NCBI GenBank assembly: GCA_024663395.1
Contig: JANFAH010000001.1
Span: forward strand, 1,674,001-1,738,000
Direction: 5' to 3'
DNA from: Pisolithus tinctorius
Taxonomy: Eukaryota; Basidiomycota; Agaricomycetes; Boletales; Pisolithaceae
DNA length: 64,000 bases
The first letter of the stretch is position 1. Each line of letters starts with the position of its first letter. Shown here piece by piece: positions 32,803 to 46,145 of this stretch. Position numbers and translations under genes: made by a program. The notes beneath the pieces were generated by a model. The model had not been told where the DNA came from. It saw nothing but the letters and a program-made list of their open reading frames with translations, and ran no database searches.

Positions 32803-34049
32803 ATGGATCTCACAGCTGAACATCTGCCGGAACAAGACATGAAAAATCTCTGCGACACCGTCCTTGCCATCCTCCTCGAGGAATCTAACATGCAGCCTGT
32901 ATCGTCACCAGTCACCATCTGCGGCGACATTCACGGTCAGTTCTGAGAGCTCCTCGAACTGCTCAGGAAAGGCAGCAGCGTGCCAGAGACAAGCTATATC
33001 TTCATGGCACGTAGGTGTCCTTGGGCATCGCAGCTTTGGCAGCTCATATCACACTTCGTAGGGCGATTTCGTCGACCGGGGCCACTACAGTCTGGAAACC
33101 GTATCATTACTCCTAGCACTCAAAGTAAGGCAAGCTGTTCCGATCATGACTAGGCCCCTATCGTTCATGGTCATCCAGATATCCTGACACTCTTTGTTGC
33201 GTGGCAATCACGAAAGTCGACAAATCACCCAAGTATACGGGTTCTATGGTGTGCCCCTGCATGCACTCTTCACCCGATGCTAAATTCTCTCCCCAGCCGA
33301 ATGCCAACAAAAATACGGAAGTGCCGCAGTATGGAAAGCTTGCTGTAACGTGTTCGACTATCTGAACCTCGCTGCAGTACGTCACCACACATTCCTGACG
33401 AACATCACTTATAGCCCATCTCAGATCGTTGACGGAGAAACGTTATGCGTACATGGCGGACTTCCCCCAGACATACGTACCCTCGACCAAATTCGCGTAC
33501 TTTCAAGAGCCCAGGAGATCCCCCACGAAGGCGCTTTCAGCCTCCCTCAAGTTGGAATCGTTTGATGTGACGCCTTCTATAGACCTCATGTGGTCAGATC
33601 CTGCGGCATCGATAATTGGGCTGTAAGTCCCCGCGGTGCAGGCTGGCTCTTCGGCGGAAACGTAACCCGAGAGGTACGTCGTTCATGCCGTTCAGGTACA
33701 TCGCATATACTCAGCCCACCATCTTCGTAGTTCAACCACGTCAACTCACTCAGTCTTATCGCCCGCGCCCACCAACTCGTTCAAGAAGGCTACAAATACA
33801 TGTTCGACAATGCCCTAGTCACCCTATGGTCCGCACCTAATTACTGCTATCGATGTGGGAACATGGCGTCGGTGTTTACGCTGAGAGAAGGTGGGGAGCA
33901 TGAATTCAAGGTATTCGGTCCGGCACCTGAGAATGAGAGGGACAAGGACATGGGCAGGAGATATGTGAGTGTTTTCTGTTACGCTTCCGCTGGGGCACTA
34001 AAGAATTGACGCTCTTTTATGACAGCCCGGAATGCAATATTTTGAATAG
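32803..34049 (+). pseudogene. PP2A-like (PPG1/PP4/PP6 group) Ser/Thr phosphatase, broken
   Basis: Starts [19 protein letters not shown] and shows the phosphoprotein phosphatase motifs in order: CGDIHGQF (metal binding), GDFVDRGHYSLET (about 33063), LRGNHESRQITQVYGFY (about 33195), [23 protein letters not shown] and [15 protein letters not shown] (about 33830). At least five short introns interrupt it. A TGA at 32944-32946 stands where Trp or Tyr is expected after GQF, and one- or two-base shifts occur before LRGNHESRQ and after DLMWSDP. The end PGMQYFE differs from the PP2A tail. It begins 100 bp from EMC1 copy A in divergent orientation. The exact subfamily is uncertain. Confidence 0.78.
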
Positions 34050-36372
34050 TTATGTTGTATCTTGTTTCTTGCTGTCGGATATACCAGTGTCCTTGCTCTC
34101 GACAGGACTGTGGAGTTGTGAATGAGAGACGCAGAACGTGCGGCGTTCTCCGTGCTCGGTTTGGCCTCGGCAGATGTCTACGACCGCAACATCCTCCCGG
34201 AGTAGATATGTAGGCTAATTCGATTCTACCTAATCAAACGACTAAGATTTCTGTCAAGCTTATGTTCATTCCTTATCCCTTTGCTAGCAGATTCAGACGT
34301 GGCGTCTCCATCGTCGCATCATCGTATCCTCGAACATGAATATGATTGGGTAAGTAACAACATGTGCACGAAGTATCCCCCATCTCCACATCTTCTCGCT
34401 CGAATGAAGCGCTGTCGCGATGACAGCCTCCAGGGAAATGTTTTCGAGCAATGGCCTGCGCCATAGTCAGAAATATCAGTTCCTTACCCAGTGCCATCAG
34501 CTACGTAGGCACCAGAAAACGCACCTCCAGTCCCACAAGCTCGGTAAGTTCGCCTAATCAATCTCACGTCGACCCGGAACAGTTGCGTCTGCGAAGGATG
34601 GAAACGGGCTGGCACCCTACATCAGTAGGCGAATGGATGGTTTAAAGCTGTCGCTGACTGGTCGTGACCGTTATTCCACCATCCCCTGTCCTCCGGATGT
34701 ATCAATGGACTAAACGGTGAGAGCAGGAATGGGAAAAGCCATGACGACGCACGAAGAGAAAGCCGTTGGCGATCACAAGTGGTCGTCCGTATCGCTAAGG
34801 CTGTCGTTCAGAGGATCCACTTAATTGCGTATGGGGTATGTCATTGATCACGTACACGTTGCGTTGTAGGGGGGAAGGCACTGCGAAATCCATGGATGTC
34901 CGGCGACTGGGCTAGCCTGTTGGTGAGTCACTGGGGACAATAAGCCCAAAGGACGGGGTCCACATCAATGACGAAACGCTAGAGAATTGAAGCAGAGTGT
35001 TGGTATATGGCATATCATACAGGTGAGATGTCGTCCAGGGAGAGATAACGATCAACTCACGCGACTCACGTAGACCCAACGTTCGGCAAGGAAACGGCAT
35101 CGAGGAAACTGTTGACACCTATATGATGGACTTCAGTATCCCGAGACGCATCGAAATTCCGTACCACGACAGTTGATTGCAAATGCGTACGTCCGGGTGA
35201 GCATATCCAGGTGACTGTCACTGTCCGACTCACGGGAGTACCTGTGCAAGATGGTATCGACTAAACCGAGCATTGTGCCTCCCGTCCCTCCACCAGTAAT
35301 TTCCTCAGAAGGGCCAGCGCATTTGCCAGGAGTACATGAGGTCCGTTGACACGACGAGAAGAGTCGGCGCTCGGGCGTCGTCCATCGATCGTGACACAGA
35401 GGGGGACGGGGGAGTAGGTGCGCAGCACGGCTGATGATCGTTGAGGAGGGAGATGGGTGGGCGGAGCGGACGACTGGCGTGCTGAATTTAAAAGGGCAGT
35501 GGGGAGCTTGACATCTGATCTCTGGGGGTACTTTCCGGGTCAGCCACCTTTTGGCTGCCGGCCCGCCGAAGGGACGGGACTTGGTACGTGATCATCTAAG
35601 TTTCAATGCGTATCGGAGCTGCTGGTTGTGGTGTGTACAGTGCACAAGACGTTGCTAGAGTCCTTCCTCCGAGACGACTGGGTTGCTGCATGTGCAAGGA
35701 CAACTGGCAGGCCGATATCTGATTCCGAAGGTTCTTTCGGACGACCAATGTTCCCAGGGCTACCCTCGAAGGCTATAGTCATAAGCTGTGCCTGAGTCGG
35801 ACAAGGTAGGATAGGATTCAAAACGAAATAAAACCAAGCAGCTATGTCGATACACCGTCAGCTCGTCAACTTCATCAAGTCCAACTGACCCCTCTCTGGC
35901 CTCAACTTTCACGTGTACCGTATCCCAAAGCTTTATATGCAGACATCCACCTTCGCCAGGTCCTTCGGGTTACGGAGGTGTTATCAAGGTTAATTCATGT
36001 GTCGTTCAGAATTTGCGAACAACCTACCATGCAACAACCGAGCCCCCATCTCCCCCACATTCGGTGGCACTGACACCCATAAAAGATGATTGGGTAAGTA
36101 GCAGAACAAACCACATCCTCCAAATAGATCTAGACAATGAATTGTTGGGATTGTCGTGGAGTACGTATTAGATGAATACATCGTGTCAGTACGTTGGCTG
36201 ATCATGCGTATCTACAAATAAACAACAGATATGAGGATGTCCGGAGGGGTATGATGAGGAGTGAGGACGATGAGCAAAGACTACGAAAGCAGCACGATGA
36301 TACAAACACAAAAAATGACTGCTAAAGGAAGAAAGACAGACCAGCTTTAACGACCAGTCTCCCAAACACACG
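34050..36372. other. no gene recognised; decayed low-copy DNA
   Basis: Only short frames without family resemblance. A phrase around TGATTGGGTAAGTARCARMA occurs near 34337 and 36091. The stretch near 35325-35400 resembles 49890-49985. A GC-rich stem (GGGTCAGCCA-loop-TGGCTGCCGGCCC) lies at about 35536-35566. I cannot assign any of it. Confidence 0.5.
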
Positions 36373-39300
36373 TCAAAGAATTGCTAACCTCCCCACCCGA
36401 ATGCTCGTGGGGATGTTGGTTCCAAGTCCCGAAACGACAATCTCTTTCTCTGTGGCGACCCTCCTGTACTCTCTTTTCCGCTGCTGTATGAGTAGCAATG
36501 CGCTGAACGGCTGTCCGAGGCGAGCGATCACATACAGTGCTCGGGTATAGCCGTCAACTTCAGGAATGGAGACAGCGCGTAACGGTGAAGGCGGGACAAC
36601 TCCATCCGATTCAGCGTCGTAGTCCGAATCGCAGTTAGAGTTAGTATCAGCCTCTGGGTCATCTCCCCAGGCAACCACACTATCGGGACCTCGGATATGA
36701 TCAATCCACGGATGCACGAAGACCAATTTCTTCGGTTCCTTGAGGGGGAGATCGTCTGCGGTCGTGAACTCTACATCTCCAAGCTCTGATACCCTGGCAA
36801 TGTATAACTTCTCGTTGCCTCGATGTAGTACCCGTATAGCAAGTACAGGAAAGACGATGCACGGGAGGCGTAGACGTCGGTTGCGAAAATCTGGGAGATC
36901 AAGATCGTTGATTCGTTTGTAGATGCTTAGGACAACTTCCCGGGGCAACTTGACACGTAATTCTGCAATGCGTGTTTCCATTTCTTCCCCTTCGAGTGAC
37001 GGAGGGTTGTAAGGAATTTGGCTATAAACGGCAATGGAAGCTGGGAGACAGCTGTTGTATGATGACGACTTCCCTGACCATGCAAGTACGGTGACCTCGC
37101 CAGTGCGAGCCACGATCTCCTCCAGGAGATGTCCGAAAGCGTCGGATTTTTCGCCATAGTGGGGCCTGATATCAGATTTGAATATGCCGATCAGAGAGTA
37201 TGCGACGTCTTCCTCCCTCGTCGCATTGCGTGTAGAGGCGAGACGAAGTTTTTCGCGCACCCCAAGATCGTCTGGAGAGAACGTGATGATGGTTCTGCGG
37301 GGAATCTTGATAGCATCTGCCAGTTCTTGCATAATCACCGGGGATTGCTTGTGGTTCTCGCCATTATCGCCGAGGTATGGTTTCCACTTGGAGTCATAGA
37401 ACAAGATGACTTTTGGGGAGAGGAGTTCTTGCAACGTCCAAGCTCGCGTCATCCAAATACTACGTGCAAGATCCCCGGGCTTGGACGGATGGGCTACACC
37501 GGAAAGGTATACAAGCGTGGCCGCCGAGTTCGCATACCAGTTGTACATCAAAGTAAGGGATTCGGATAGGGTAACGGTGGCGCTCTGGGACTTGTTGATA
37601 CAACACGTATCCGACCACGCCCAATTGTAACCGAGCCTGCGTGTTTCCTCGCAGAAATCACGCAACTTCTTATTCAGGCACCTTTTGGGCAGGCCCCACA
37701 TGGGGTCAACTTCGTTGATGTCCTGGAGCGGAAGGCCCCACACGGATTTGACTAGCTTGACGTCCTGGAACGACGGCTCCTTCCCCTGCCATGCGTGCGA
37801 GAACATGACGTATCTGAAAAACCTTTTAACCACAGGGTGGATCCGTGTCTCGTCCACTTTTTTCGTCATGGATGACACAAGTTCTTTGAAGCTCGGATCG
37901 GCCTTGAATATACGCATCCGATCAGTCTCATCGCAAAGGCGACCAGTGGTGACATCGATGACGACGAAGGGACAACAGATCTCGCGGACGATAGAATTGA
38001 TAGCCGCAATGGTGTCAGATGGTGAAATGTAGTTCTTACGGAGTTCTGTGAAACTGTTATATGTGGATATTGGCTTTATACAGGAGATACATACGGATGG
38101 TTTCGGAGTCATGGGACCGTTCGATGCTATGTAGCATGGACTTGAAAGCCTCAATCGCCTCGTCATACCGCTTCGTGCCATGAAGTGCCATGTGCTTGGC
38201 CTCATAGCCCCAAGGGCTGGAGGGATCTACTTTCACCGCCTACACAGCAGTTGTAGGGGACCAACTTATACAAGAAAGATATCACACATACCTCGTTCGC
38301 ATCCTGTAGTGCCTCCGCCCACAGCCCTTTTGCAGCTCGAGCTCTGCTTCGTTTGCTGAACAGACTTGCAGGACTTGCAGGACTGAGGGACAACGCAGCA
38401 GAGTACTGTGCTATAGCCTCGTCGTGCTTTGAAGATCCGAGAGCATCGTCGCCAGTATGCTCGAATGTCACAGCGCATTTTTTGGTGAAGTCTGATGACA
38501 GACATGAACGTGAACATCAACTAGAAGTTACAAGACACACCTGAGATCCAACCTGCAATTGCGTCTCTCTCTTTGTCTGCTGTCTGGATGATATTGAGGA
38601 GGATCTCTGTGGCTTCGGCTGTACGTTCTTCAGCATAGAGGGCCTCACATAGACATTGCTGGGCAGTGATATCCATTCCATTGAAACTCCACCCAAATAT
38701 CTTCATGGAGGGTTGAATTAACAGGCAGTACTAGTAACAGCAGAAGACCTACGAGCGAGACCGTCACTAGCGGAGGACATCGTTTGTTCTTGGGGACAAG
38801 GCTCTTCACGTGCTCGATCAACGATATCGCACGTCCATAACTCTGTTTCTTCATGTACATAACAGCAAGGACCTGCGAAATGTCTTAGCGGTGATGCATA
38901 TACATCTGCATCACACGAGACACATGCCTGGCTGTAAACGTAGGAGGCGTCATCATCATCATTGTCCTTGCCTGCTATCGTAGCAAGGTGCTCAGCGCGC
39001 ATTACGCCCTCTTCTTGATTTCCAGATTCGAACACAAGGATCGACTAAGCGGACCGTAGATTAATGGTGAAAATGACGCAGATCACCTCGCGCACCTTCA
39101 GCAGTAAGAGAATTTTGTGGTCGTGTAGCTCACAATCATCAAATGCAAGGTCGAACGTGCATCGCGCACCCTCCCGATCGCCCTGGCCAAGGAGAGCAAG
39201 CGCCATCGCGATATGGCCAATAGGTGATTGCCGAATCCGGAGGGACTTGAGGTGCATGTGAGCAACCATACACACGCAGTGGTGAGGAAGCGGACTCACC

Positions 39301-40480
39301 TCTTTGGCATCCTCTATCGCAGGTGCCAAATGTTTCAGTCGTGTTCGTATAAGTGCGCGGTTCGCCAGCATGTAGTGGCTAGGGCTAGAAGCGCTGGCGA
39401 TATCGTCTGAGAGTAGTATCTCGGTCTGCGTCGGGTCATGCTGTGTCCATGACAGGAAGGTCGCAAGGTCCATTTCTACGAGCGGAAGCTGAGAAGTGCA
39501 GAGCTGATGGTAGATTAAGGCGTTACGCAGGACACAAGAATAGCATGAAGATTGTTAGCGAAGCAAGCTTCATGAGTGGATGTACACTTACACTACGCTC
39601 GAAATACCCAAGGGGAAGGACATCTCTGAGATCGTGAATTGTGATAATCTTACCATTTCCACATGCGAGATACCGTCCGCTCGCTGAGAGAGCGACGCAT
39701 TCGATCTCTGCGGTGTGTGAGATAATGCTACCGATTTGCTTGTAGGACACACAATCCCATAGCGAAACCGATGGGCCTGCAGCACATGCGATGAATCTGC
39801 CATTGGATGCTATAGATGGTTGGGGTTGGTTTTCATGGATTGACCATTTCAAAGCCGAGGGCTTGGAAAGGTCGTAACAGATGATTTTGCCTTCGTTCGC
39901 GACGAACAGTTGCTGGCCATCGGGGGACCAGGCTAACGGAGTACAAAGCCAATAGCCGACGCAACTGCTTTGACCTGAATCGAAGAAGATATTACCATCG
40001 TCGGTGCTGTAGACACGAGAACCTTGTTTATGCGAGACGGTAGCAAATCGAGTGCCGTGCGGAGAGAACTTGACACCAAGAACGCATCCGTGTGGAAGGG
40101 GAGGGAGGAGTCGGTCACCGGAAGGGATGCTGAATATCTGGACGTTGTTCAAGTCCGCAGTGGCAAGTTTAGTACCGTCGCTCGAGATATCGACTCCGAA
40201 TACATTGCCGTTGTGTGTGAACTCGCGCACTTTTTCATGAGTGGCCGCATCCCAGAGCATCGCCTTGCACTTGCTGTCTCCGGTCACGATCCACTGGCCA
40301 TCCTGGGAAACGACAACAGACCAGACAGTGCCATCCGCTTTCATGGTTGGACCCTGTTGCTGTCCGTCTTCGATCCTCCATCGACGAATATCTCCTCCAG
40401 CATATCCTCCTATGACCTGACTTTCGCCCGCAAAGGCCACTGCCCATACATCACTCTGAGATACAATTTCGATCCGTTTC
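36373..40480 (-). CDS. WD40-TPR-HET domain protein
   Basis: One spliced gene with three parts. N-terminal WD40 repeats (40440-39592): GYAGGDIRRWRIEDGQ, AMLWDAATHEKVREF, VSLWDCVSYKQIGSI and ITIHDLRDVL. Middle TPR region (39503 to about 38095): paired helices such as LANRALIRTRLKHLAPAIED and DEAIAQYSAALSLSPASPAS. C-terminal HET domain (38045-36373): YVMFSHAWQGKEPSF, NWAWSDTCCINKSQSA, LMYNWYANSAATLVYLSGV and MTRAWTLQELLSPKVI. Introns that restore frame include 39504-39591 and 38046-38094. HET proteins trigger self/non-self recognition and cell death in filamentous fungi; here WD40 and TPR parts probably sense or scaffold. The part from about 40440 down is open throughout, unlike its neighbours. 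The 5' end is doubtful: a TGA at 40506-40508 and a one-base shift near 40470 separate it from a plausible upstream start at about 40555. Confidence 0.85.
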
Positions 40481-41238
40481 GCACCTTAACCGCCACAGCG
40501 AACTGTCAGCAGCGCCGCCTCAGCCCCTCTGACTGCTGGTACGCACCCATCGTCATCGCTAACAAGCTCGCTAACACAACCTGTAGAGGGGAGAAGAACA
40601 ATGCATCGTAGACTTGCTCATGATGCCCGATATATGGCCTACACGTTCCTCAAGCTATATCGATATGGATCAGTTCACCCGACCGCAGCATCGTGTTCTT
40701 TAAGATCAGGATATCGATAAGGTTTGGCAGTGTAGGTCTCAGCAATGATCCCTGAGCCCCACAAGGTCCGGTTTTGGTCTGCACGAGGTCGCGCATAGGG
40801 TAAGGGTTGGCGGAAACGTGTTGCAGGAAGATTTGGTGACGAATTAGCATATCTACAACGAGAATTGTCCACCGCATGCATCGAATGCCCTCTGCCCCAT
40901 CCTCGGCCCCGCCAAATTTTTGGGCTCCTCCATGTCCTCATGTTTGCCGATATCCTAGCCCTGCTCTCACCGGGATCTGAATCCAAATCTGCCCACAAAA
41001 CCAAGGCCTTGTGCGATCATAAAGCAAATCTGGGTTGCACCCTCGTCTCACGTCCATCAATAGGCTTATCAATACGTGCCCACCCCAACGAGATGAGAGA
41101 GGTAAGATGCAATAGGACAGTGATATTGTCACTGGCAAACATCTCATCCATCGCATCGTTCGGTGCCTGACTTGTCGATACGTAACCTCGTAGGAATGCT
41201 TAGGAATGCATTACCAGCCCTTGAAGCTGGAGCACTGT
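40481..41238. other. no gene recognised upstream of the HET gene
   Basis: Short frames only, on both strands. The first ~80 bp may hold the decayed first exon of the HET gene (MTMGAYQQSEGLRRRC then stop). The rest could contain its promoter. Nothing else can be supported. Confidence 0.4.
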
Positions 41239-42056
41239 AAAAATCATCACTTTGACTCGATGCTGCACTCGAGGCTGCCCGTCGGCGGTAGCGAGCACGA
41301 ATCCGATGTCGGCCTAGTCGACTGGCATTCCAGACTCGTCTGCGTTCCACTCACAACCAACCTTCATGACGATCTCATCTTCACAGCGACAGCCAGTAAC
41401 GTCTTCGCTGCACTCAATGTTACAGAGGATCATTAGGTGGACACTGGGCGATCTAATATTCAGTGGAAGTTCTAACTTGTCGCGAGTGTGGAGCATCTAC
41501 AACGATGACGACCCCATTAAGACATTCGACTTGTACGGCGACTCAAATACGTGTCTTGGCCTGGATAGTCTAATAAACATCCCTTGTAGATGTCGTACTG
41601 CTCTCTGGACCTGGTGGGTCCATTTTGCGCACGTACGGCACCTCCACAGGCCACCTTCTCCTCGAACATCGCCTCCAAAACCCCCCTGATGTTCAAACAC
41701 ACGACGTACAACACACAGTGATCACAGCAGGGGGGGTTTCTGTCGCGGGGGACACGGTATTCCTTTCGCTCACCAATGGCGACGCGGTTAGTTGCATAGA
41801 CCGTTCGTCTAACGACGTCGCGCGTATATGGAACTCTCTAGACAATGGGTTTGCCCAGTATTCTTCTTTACAGCAACACGCTGGCACCATAATATGCCCC
41901 TTGTGATGTACTCCGAGATTCGTACAACACAACACGCCATCTACGCAATTGGCCTCGCCAATTCCAAGGCAGCGTACACTCCACGTCACCAGTCTGTTCA
42001 TAGGCATCGGGTCCACCACTGCGTCTGCCAACATCAATGCAAACTTCACGAAGCAT
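41239..42056 (+). pseudogene. EMC1: EMC1 pseudogene, copy B, 5' part
   Basis: Same protein start region as copy A in opposite orientation: HESDVGLVDWHSRLV, TATASNVFAALNVTE, then in shifted frames TSTGHLLLEHRLQNPP, SLTNGDAVSCIDRSSNDV and YAIGLANSKAAYT. Several frameshifts and a shortened N-terminus show it is not functional. It is cut at 42056 by the Plavaka element and resumes at 49230. Confidence 0.72.
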
Positions 42057-42097
42057 CATCAGCAAATCATAAGTCTGCTTAACCGTGCTTGACCACT
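42057..42097 (+). repeat. Plavaka left terminal inverted repeat
   Basis: CATCAGCAAATCATAAGTCT and onward to GCTTGAC. The right repeat has CATCAGCAAATCACAAGTTT on its complement. Confidence 0.8.
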
Positions 42098-42585
42098 TAG
42101 CAGCACCTGTCAAGCACGTAAGTAGCATAAGCACGTCAAGCACCCACATTGCCAAGCATGCATTGTCAACAAGTGACAGGGTTACATAAGTGGCCAGCGG
42201 ACGAACCTCTGATGAACCTTAGACGAACCTTAGACGAACCGGCCTTTTTTCCCGCGCCTCCATTTTTTGACAGGTTATGTATCACTACTAGTATCTTTTC
42301 TTACCCCTTGTCCCTTGTTCTTACAAGCTTGTTTTCACATATATATACTTCACTTCTCTCACTTACAAAACCCTCAGTCATCTTGCCCATACTCAGGCAG
42401 TGGCTGAGGTATAGTTATCCCTTGCATTTGTTTTACACTTTACTAATTGTATGTGAGCTATTTTCTACTTAGTTTTTGTCATGCATGACTGCCAAGTAAC
42501 TTGGCAAATGTTTAAGTGCAACTCAAGTAGATAAGCATCCCAAGCAGCTAAGTTACTATGGAATTCAAGCATACAATCAAGTACA

Positions 42586-45500
42586 CTACAAGTATGAATC
42601 TGATAAAAGTGAAAATGCATGATGATCGATAAATCTGTTCACGTAGAAGGTGGTAAATGCATCGTAAGAATGATGCAGCTTTATGGTTCTGGGAATGGGG
42701 TGGGTGCCATACAAGGGGACGAGGTGTGCCACATGATATATGGTGTCTATGTGTATGACAGCAGTGGCCAGGTGACAATTTGCAGTAAGGGCTGGGCATA
42801 TGATCCACATCCCCGTATCCACATCTGGGTCATCCACGACATGGTCAAACCACTGCACTACTGTGCATGGGTAATGCTTGCTTTGGGAAATGAAGGAAAA
42901 AAACCCAAGGATACGCACAACATCCAAACCATGCATCCCCTTCAGCCCTGGATTAGTATTCACAAATGCACAGTCATACCGGGGTGGCCTGTTCTGCCAC
43001 AAATGACACGAGCAGATATACTCATGCTGCATGCCACCAATACCACTGATATCACTTGGCACATAGAATAGTGCAGCTGCAGAATTAATGACGGTGATTT
43101 TGTTGCCATAGATGGGGCGCTCAGATAGTGGGATGTCACAGAGATTGTGGTAGTCTTCAGCATCAGCTTGTTGAAGCAGGAACTCCTCCAGAATGGTAGG
43201 GAGACATGATAGACCGAGCTCGATTGCAAGATCTGTCATGGTTCTGGCCCACTTCATTTCTGAATGCAAGAGGTTGATTTTGTGAGCCGCTGCACTACTC
43301 AGGTTAATAAGGTACATATGGGTGGTGCGAGCGAGTTCAACATGTGCCTCTATGGATGTTGGGCAGTCCACAGCCTCACCATTGTCTTTGTTACGGGGAC
43401 CAGAACCTAGGACCTGTGATGTACCGCTGTTCTCTCTGCCATCTGTTTACTTCAGGTGAATATGATGAAAATCAATATGATCGTCCAATGACTGACCTTG
43501 AGTCAAAAGGAGCTGCATAGTTGCCGTGAGGCAGTTTCCCTCTAGCATCCCTTGTTCGTTGAAATCCCTTCGAGAGGCTGCCAACTTATCTAAGCGCTGA
43601 TTGATAATGAGCATTTGGCCCAGTGGCTTGTTACGATTGGTCTGCCAGTACGGGTCCTTCACAGCATTGATATGCTTTGATTCAGTGATTGATGTGCAAA
43701 GTCCGTTCGGCACCCCAAATAAACGTATAAGATCAGGGTAGTGTTTCATCGCATGCTGGCGTGGTAAGGAAAAAGTTTGAATGGTACCTGATTGGCGAAA
43801 TATTTCCCGGTACTTGTGAAAGCGGTCGATGGTATCTTGAACTGCAACCAAGGTTTCTTCAGTGAGGACATTGTGATGGACCAGGTATGTGAACTCCAAC
43901 AAAGCACGAAATGTTCGCACAATCTCTGTTGGTACATGCCCCTCAATGGCAGGTAGATACACCTATGTATTGAACATTAACGACAGACTGTATAAACAAC
44001 CTGATCTAAAATTACCTTCATTAGTGCCTTTGAGTTGTTATCAGTCCACTGTTTGAAATGATGGCCCTCGGGAAAGCGACGGAGCCCTGCGAAAGGTGCG
44101 ACAGCTGCGATTCTAAGGTATCCTACATGAGGAAAGAAAGAAACGTAAATTAAAGCAGACGTACCTCTGGTCAATATCATCTAAGATCGCATTCGCCTTT
44201 GTTGTGCCATGCACAGTCTTCAAATAGCTTTTGACCCACTCGACCAAATGATCCTTGAACATCCCTTTGATGATCTGGTGTAGTATATCAGGGGCAATGA
44301 GTTGGTATATATCGGCACAGGGAAAACTGCTGGTGAACGGCTGAAATTGGTTTTCAGGACACAGGCACAGTGGAATCTAAGTGAAACAATACTTACAATT
44401 GTATCACCCACAATGCCATATGCATCCCGTAAGGTCTTGAGATCAAACTCCTCGATCAGCGCTTCTGCATGTTCACGACTCCGATAAAGTGCATCAGTAT
44501 CGAGTTCCTGCCTCATCGCAAGACATCTGAGATTCTAGTTAGTTGATAGTAAGAGTTGGAAAGTAGAAAAACATACTTCGCACACCACCCTCGCACAATA
44601 CATGCCAGAAGGACTTGTTCCTCATAATCGGCGATATAAGGGCTGAGTCCAAAAATTATGTGGCGATAGTGTCCATCACTGAACCACATAACAGTTGGTT
44701 TGGTCATTGCAGGCTTGAGATTTCGAAGGATATATGTGAGTGATGAATGAAAGAGTTGGCAGCGGAATTGTCGGAATGTGTCAGTGGGCGCATGCTCTTT
44801 GTCGGCTACAAGTATATCTCTCATTAGCGCCATTACTTTCCTATGTATCTATCAGATGCACCTACTATGTGGGATTGCAAGGAAAGCGATGAGAGCGACA
44901 CTATTGCGATGTGCATGATGAACTTTGTTGCTCATGTTACCTATTGAGAGGTAGAGGGGATAATAATCGTTTTGACTGGTTGCGACTGACATGGTCGTCT
45001 TGTCACTGCCAAGGATGATTGGAACGAAGGTTGACCCGTGTGTGGTTGAATCACGAGAAATTATGTCCTGTTATTTGCACGCCATTAGTACAGCGCTCAG
45101 AGACATAGAAGATAAAAGACGCACCGCTTGAGTCCACACCCAATCACCAGACATGAAATCCTCCCACTGTCTCTTGTCCGTCACACTCTCATATTCCCGA
45201 AATGGCTGGTAATCCATGTCTCTCGAAAAATCAGGTTGGGAAAGCATATCACGAATAACGTCTTTAGGGTCCCGGAACCAAATATCATATGTGGTGTTCA
45301 TCCATGATGGGACATTATCAGTTGGTCATTCGCCGGTATAGGATATGCAAAAATTCTCCCACTGTACATCACCAAGTATAGTGCGATTGATTGTCTTGTA
45401 CATTTTGGCGCTATCTTTGAAGACGGGCTGGCTGCCAGCGCCGAGAAGTGTCGCATTCCAGAGATCTAGTAACTTGTTAATATTGGCTGCAGACATCTGG

Positions 45501-45976
45501 CTGCAGGTGAACAGGAAGTCAGCTAGCTTGAACTCCAGGCGACTGGAGTATGGCGACCAATCATTAGGTTGCTTTTCAGAAGGAGTTTGCAGGGACAACT
45601 GTCCAACTGGGAGGGGGTTTCCAGATGAATCACAAGGCTGCCCTGTCAAATAATACATCGGTAAATACTTAATTTTTCACCCATACTGCGTACTGGTGAG
45701 GTTTGGGTGATAGTTCTGATAATACTTGTTGCCTTGTCCAACAAACTCTGCCAGAAGGGTTGGATTCGAAGGGCTTGTGGATGGGTCACTATAGTCGTCG
45801 TCGTCTGGTCGGAACTGGAATTGTTCCTCTTCAGGCGATGGTACCTGATCTGGCTGTTCTACCTGTGCAGGGATGTTGATAGGCAGAAATACTGGGTGGT
45901 ATACGTTGACATGCTGGGTTAGGCCTGACTTGTTTCTGAACCATCGACGGCAGCCAGGTTTCGTGCAGGGAATCAT
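42586..45976 (-). pseudogene. Plavaka transposase, two premature stops
   Basis: Begins with a C2H2 finger, CTKPGCRRWFRNKSGLTQHV, diagnostic of Plavaka proteins, and continues with WSPYSSRLEFKLADFLF and WMNTTYDIWFRDP. The catalytic-region segments FVPIILGSDKTTMSVATS, PTVMWFSDGHYRHIIFGL and IKGMFKDHLVEW follow, then a C-terminal region with SDISGIGGMQHE and FYVNRFIDHHA. About seven short introns with GT-AG ends are apparent, for example at about 44006-43967 and 44570-44522. Stops: TGA at 45326-45328 (TGE*PTDN) and TAA at 43447-43449 (HLK*TDGR), both single C-to-T changes from Arg or Gln codons. Otherwise little decayed, so a fairly recent copy. Confidence 0.9.
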
Positions 45977-46145
45977 ATCTGAAAGAAAAATGATGAGTAA
46001 CGGGAGTTACTGTGGGATAGCAAAGATTTGCCAACTGAACATAGAATCGAACTAAGCCAAAAGAGACAGCAGTGGGCGTACCTTTTTTTCTGTCTCTTTG
46101 TCTTCCACCTTCACACACAGCCAACGACCCTTTGCACTGTGAGAT

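Noticed and set aside
40650..41170. Divergent PP2A-like copy upstream of EMC1 copy B, by analogy with copy A
   Set aside because: No phosphatase motif was found in either strand of this interval.
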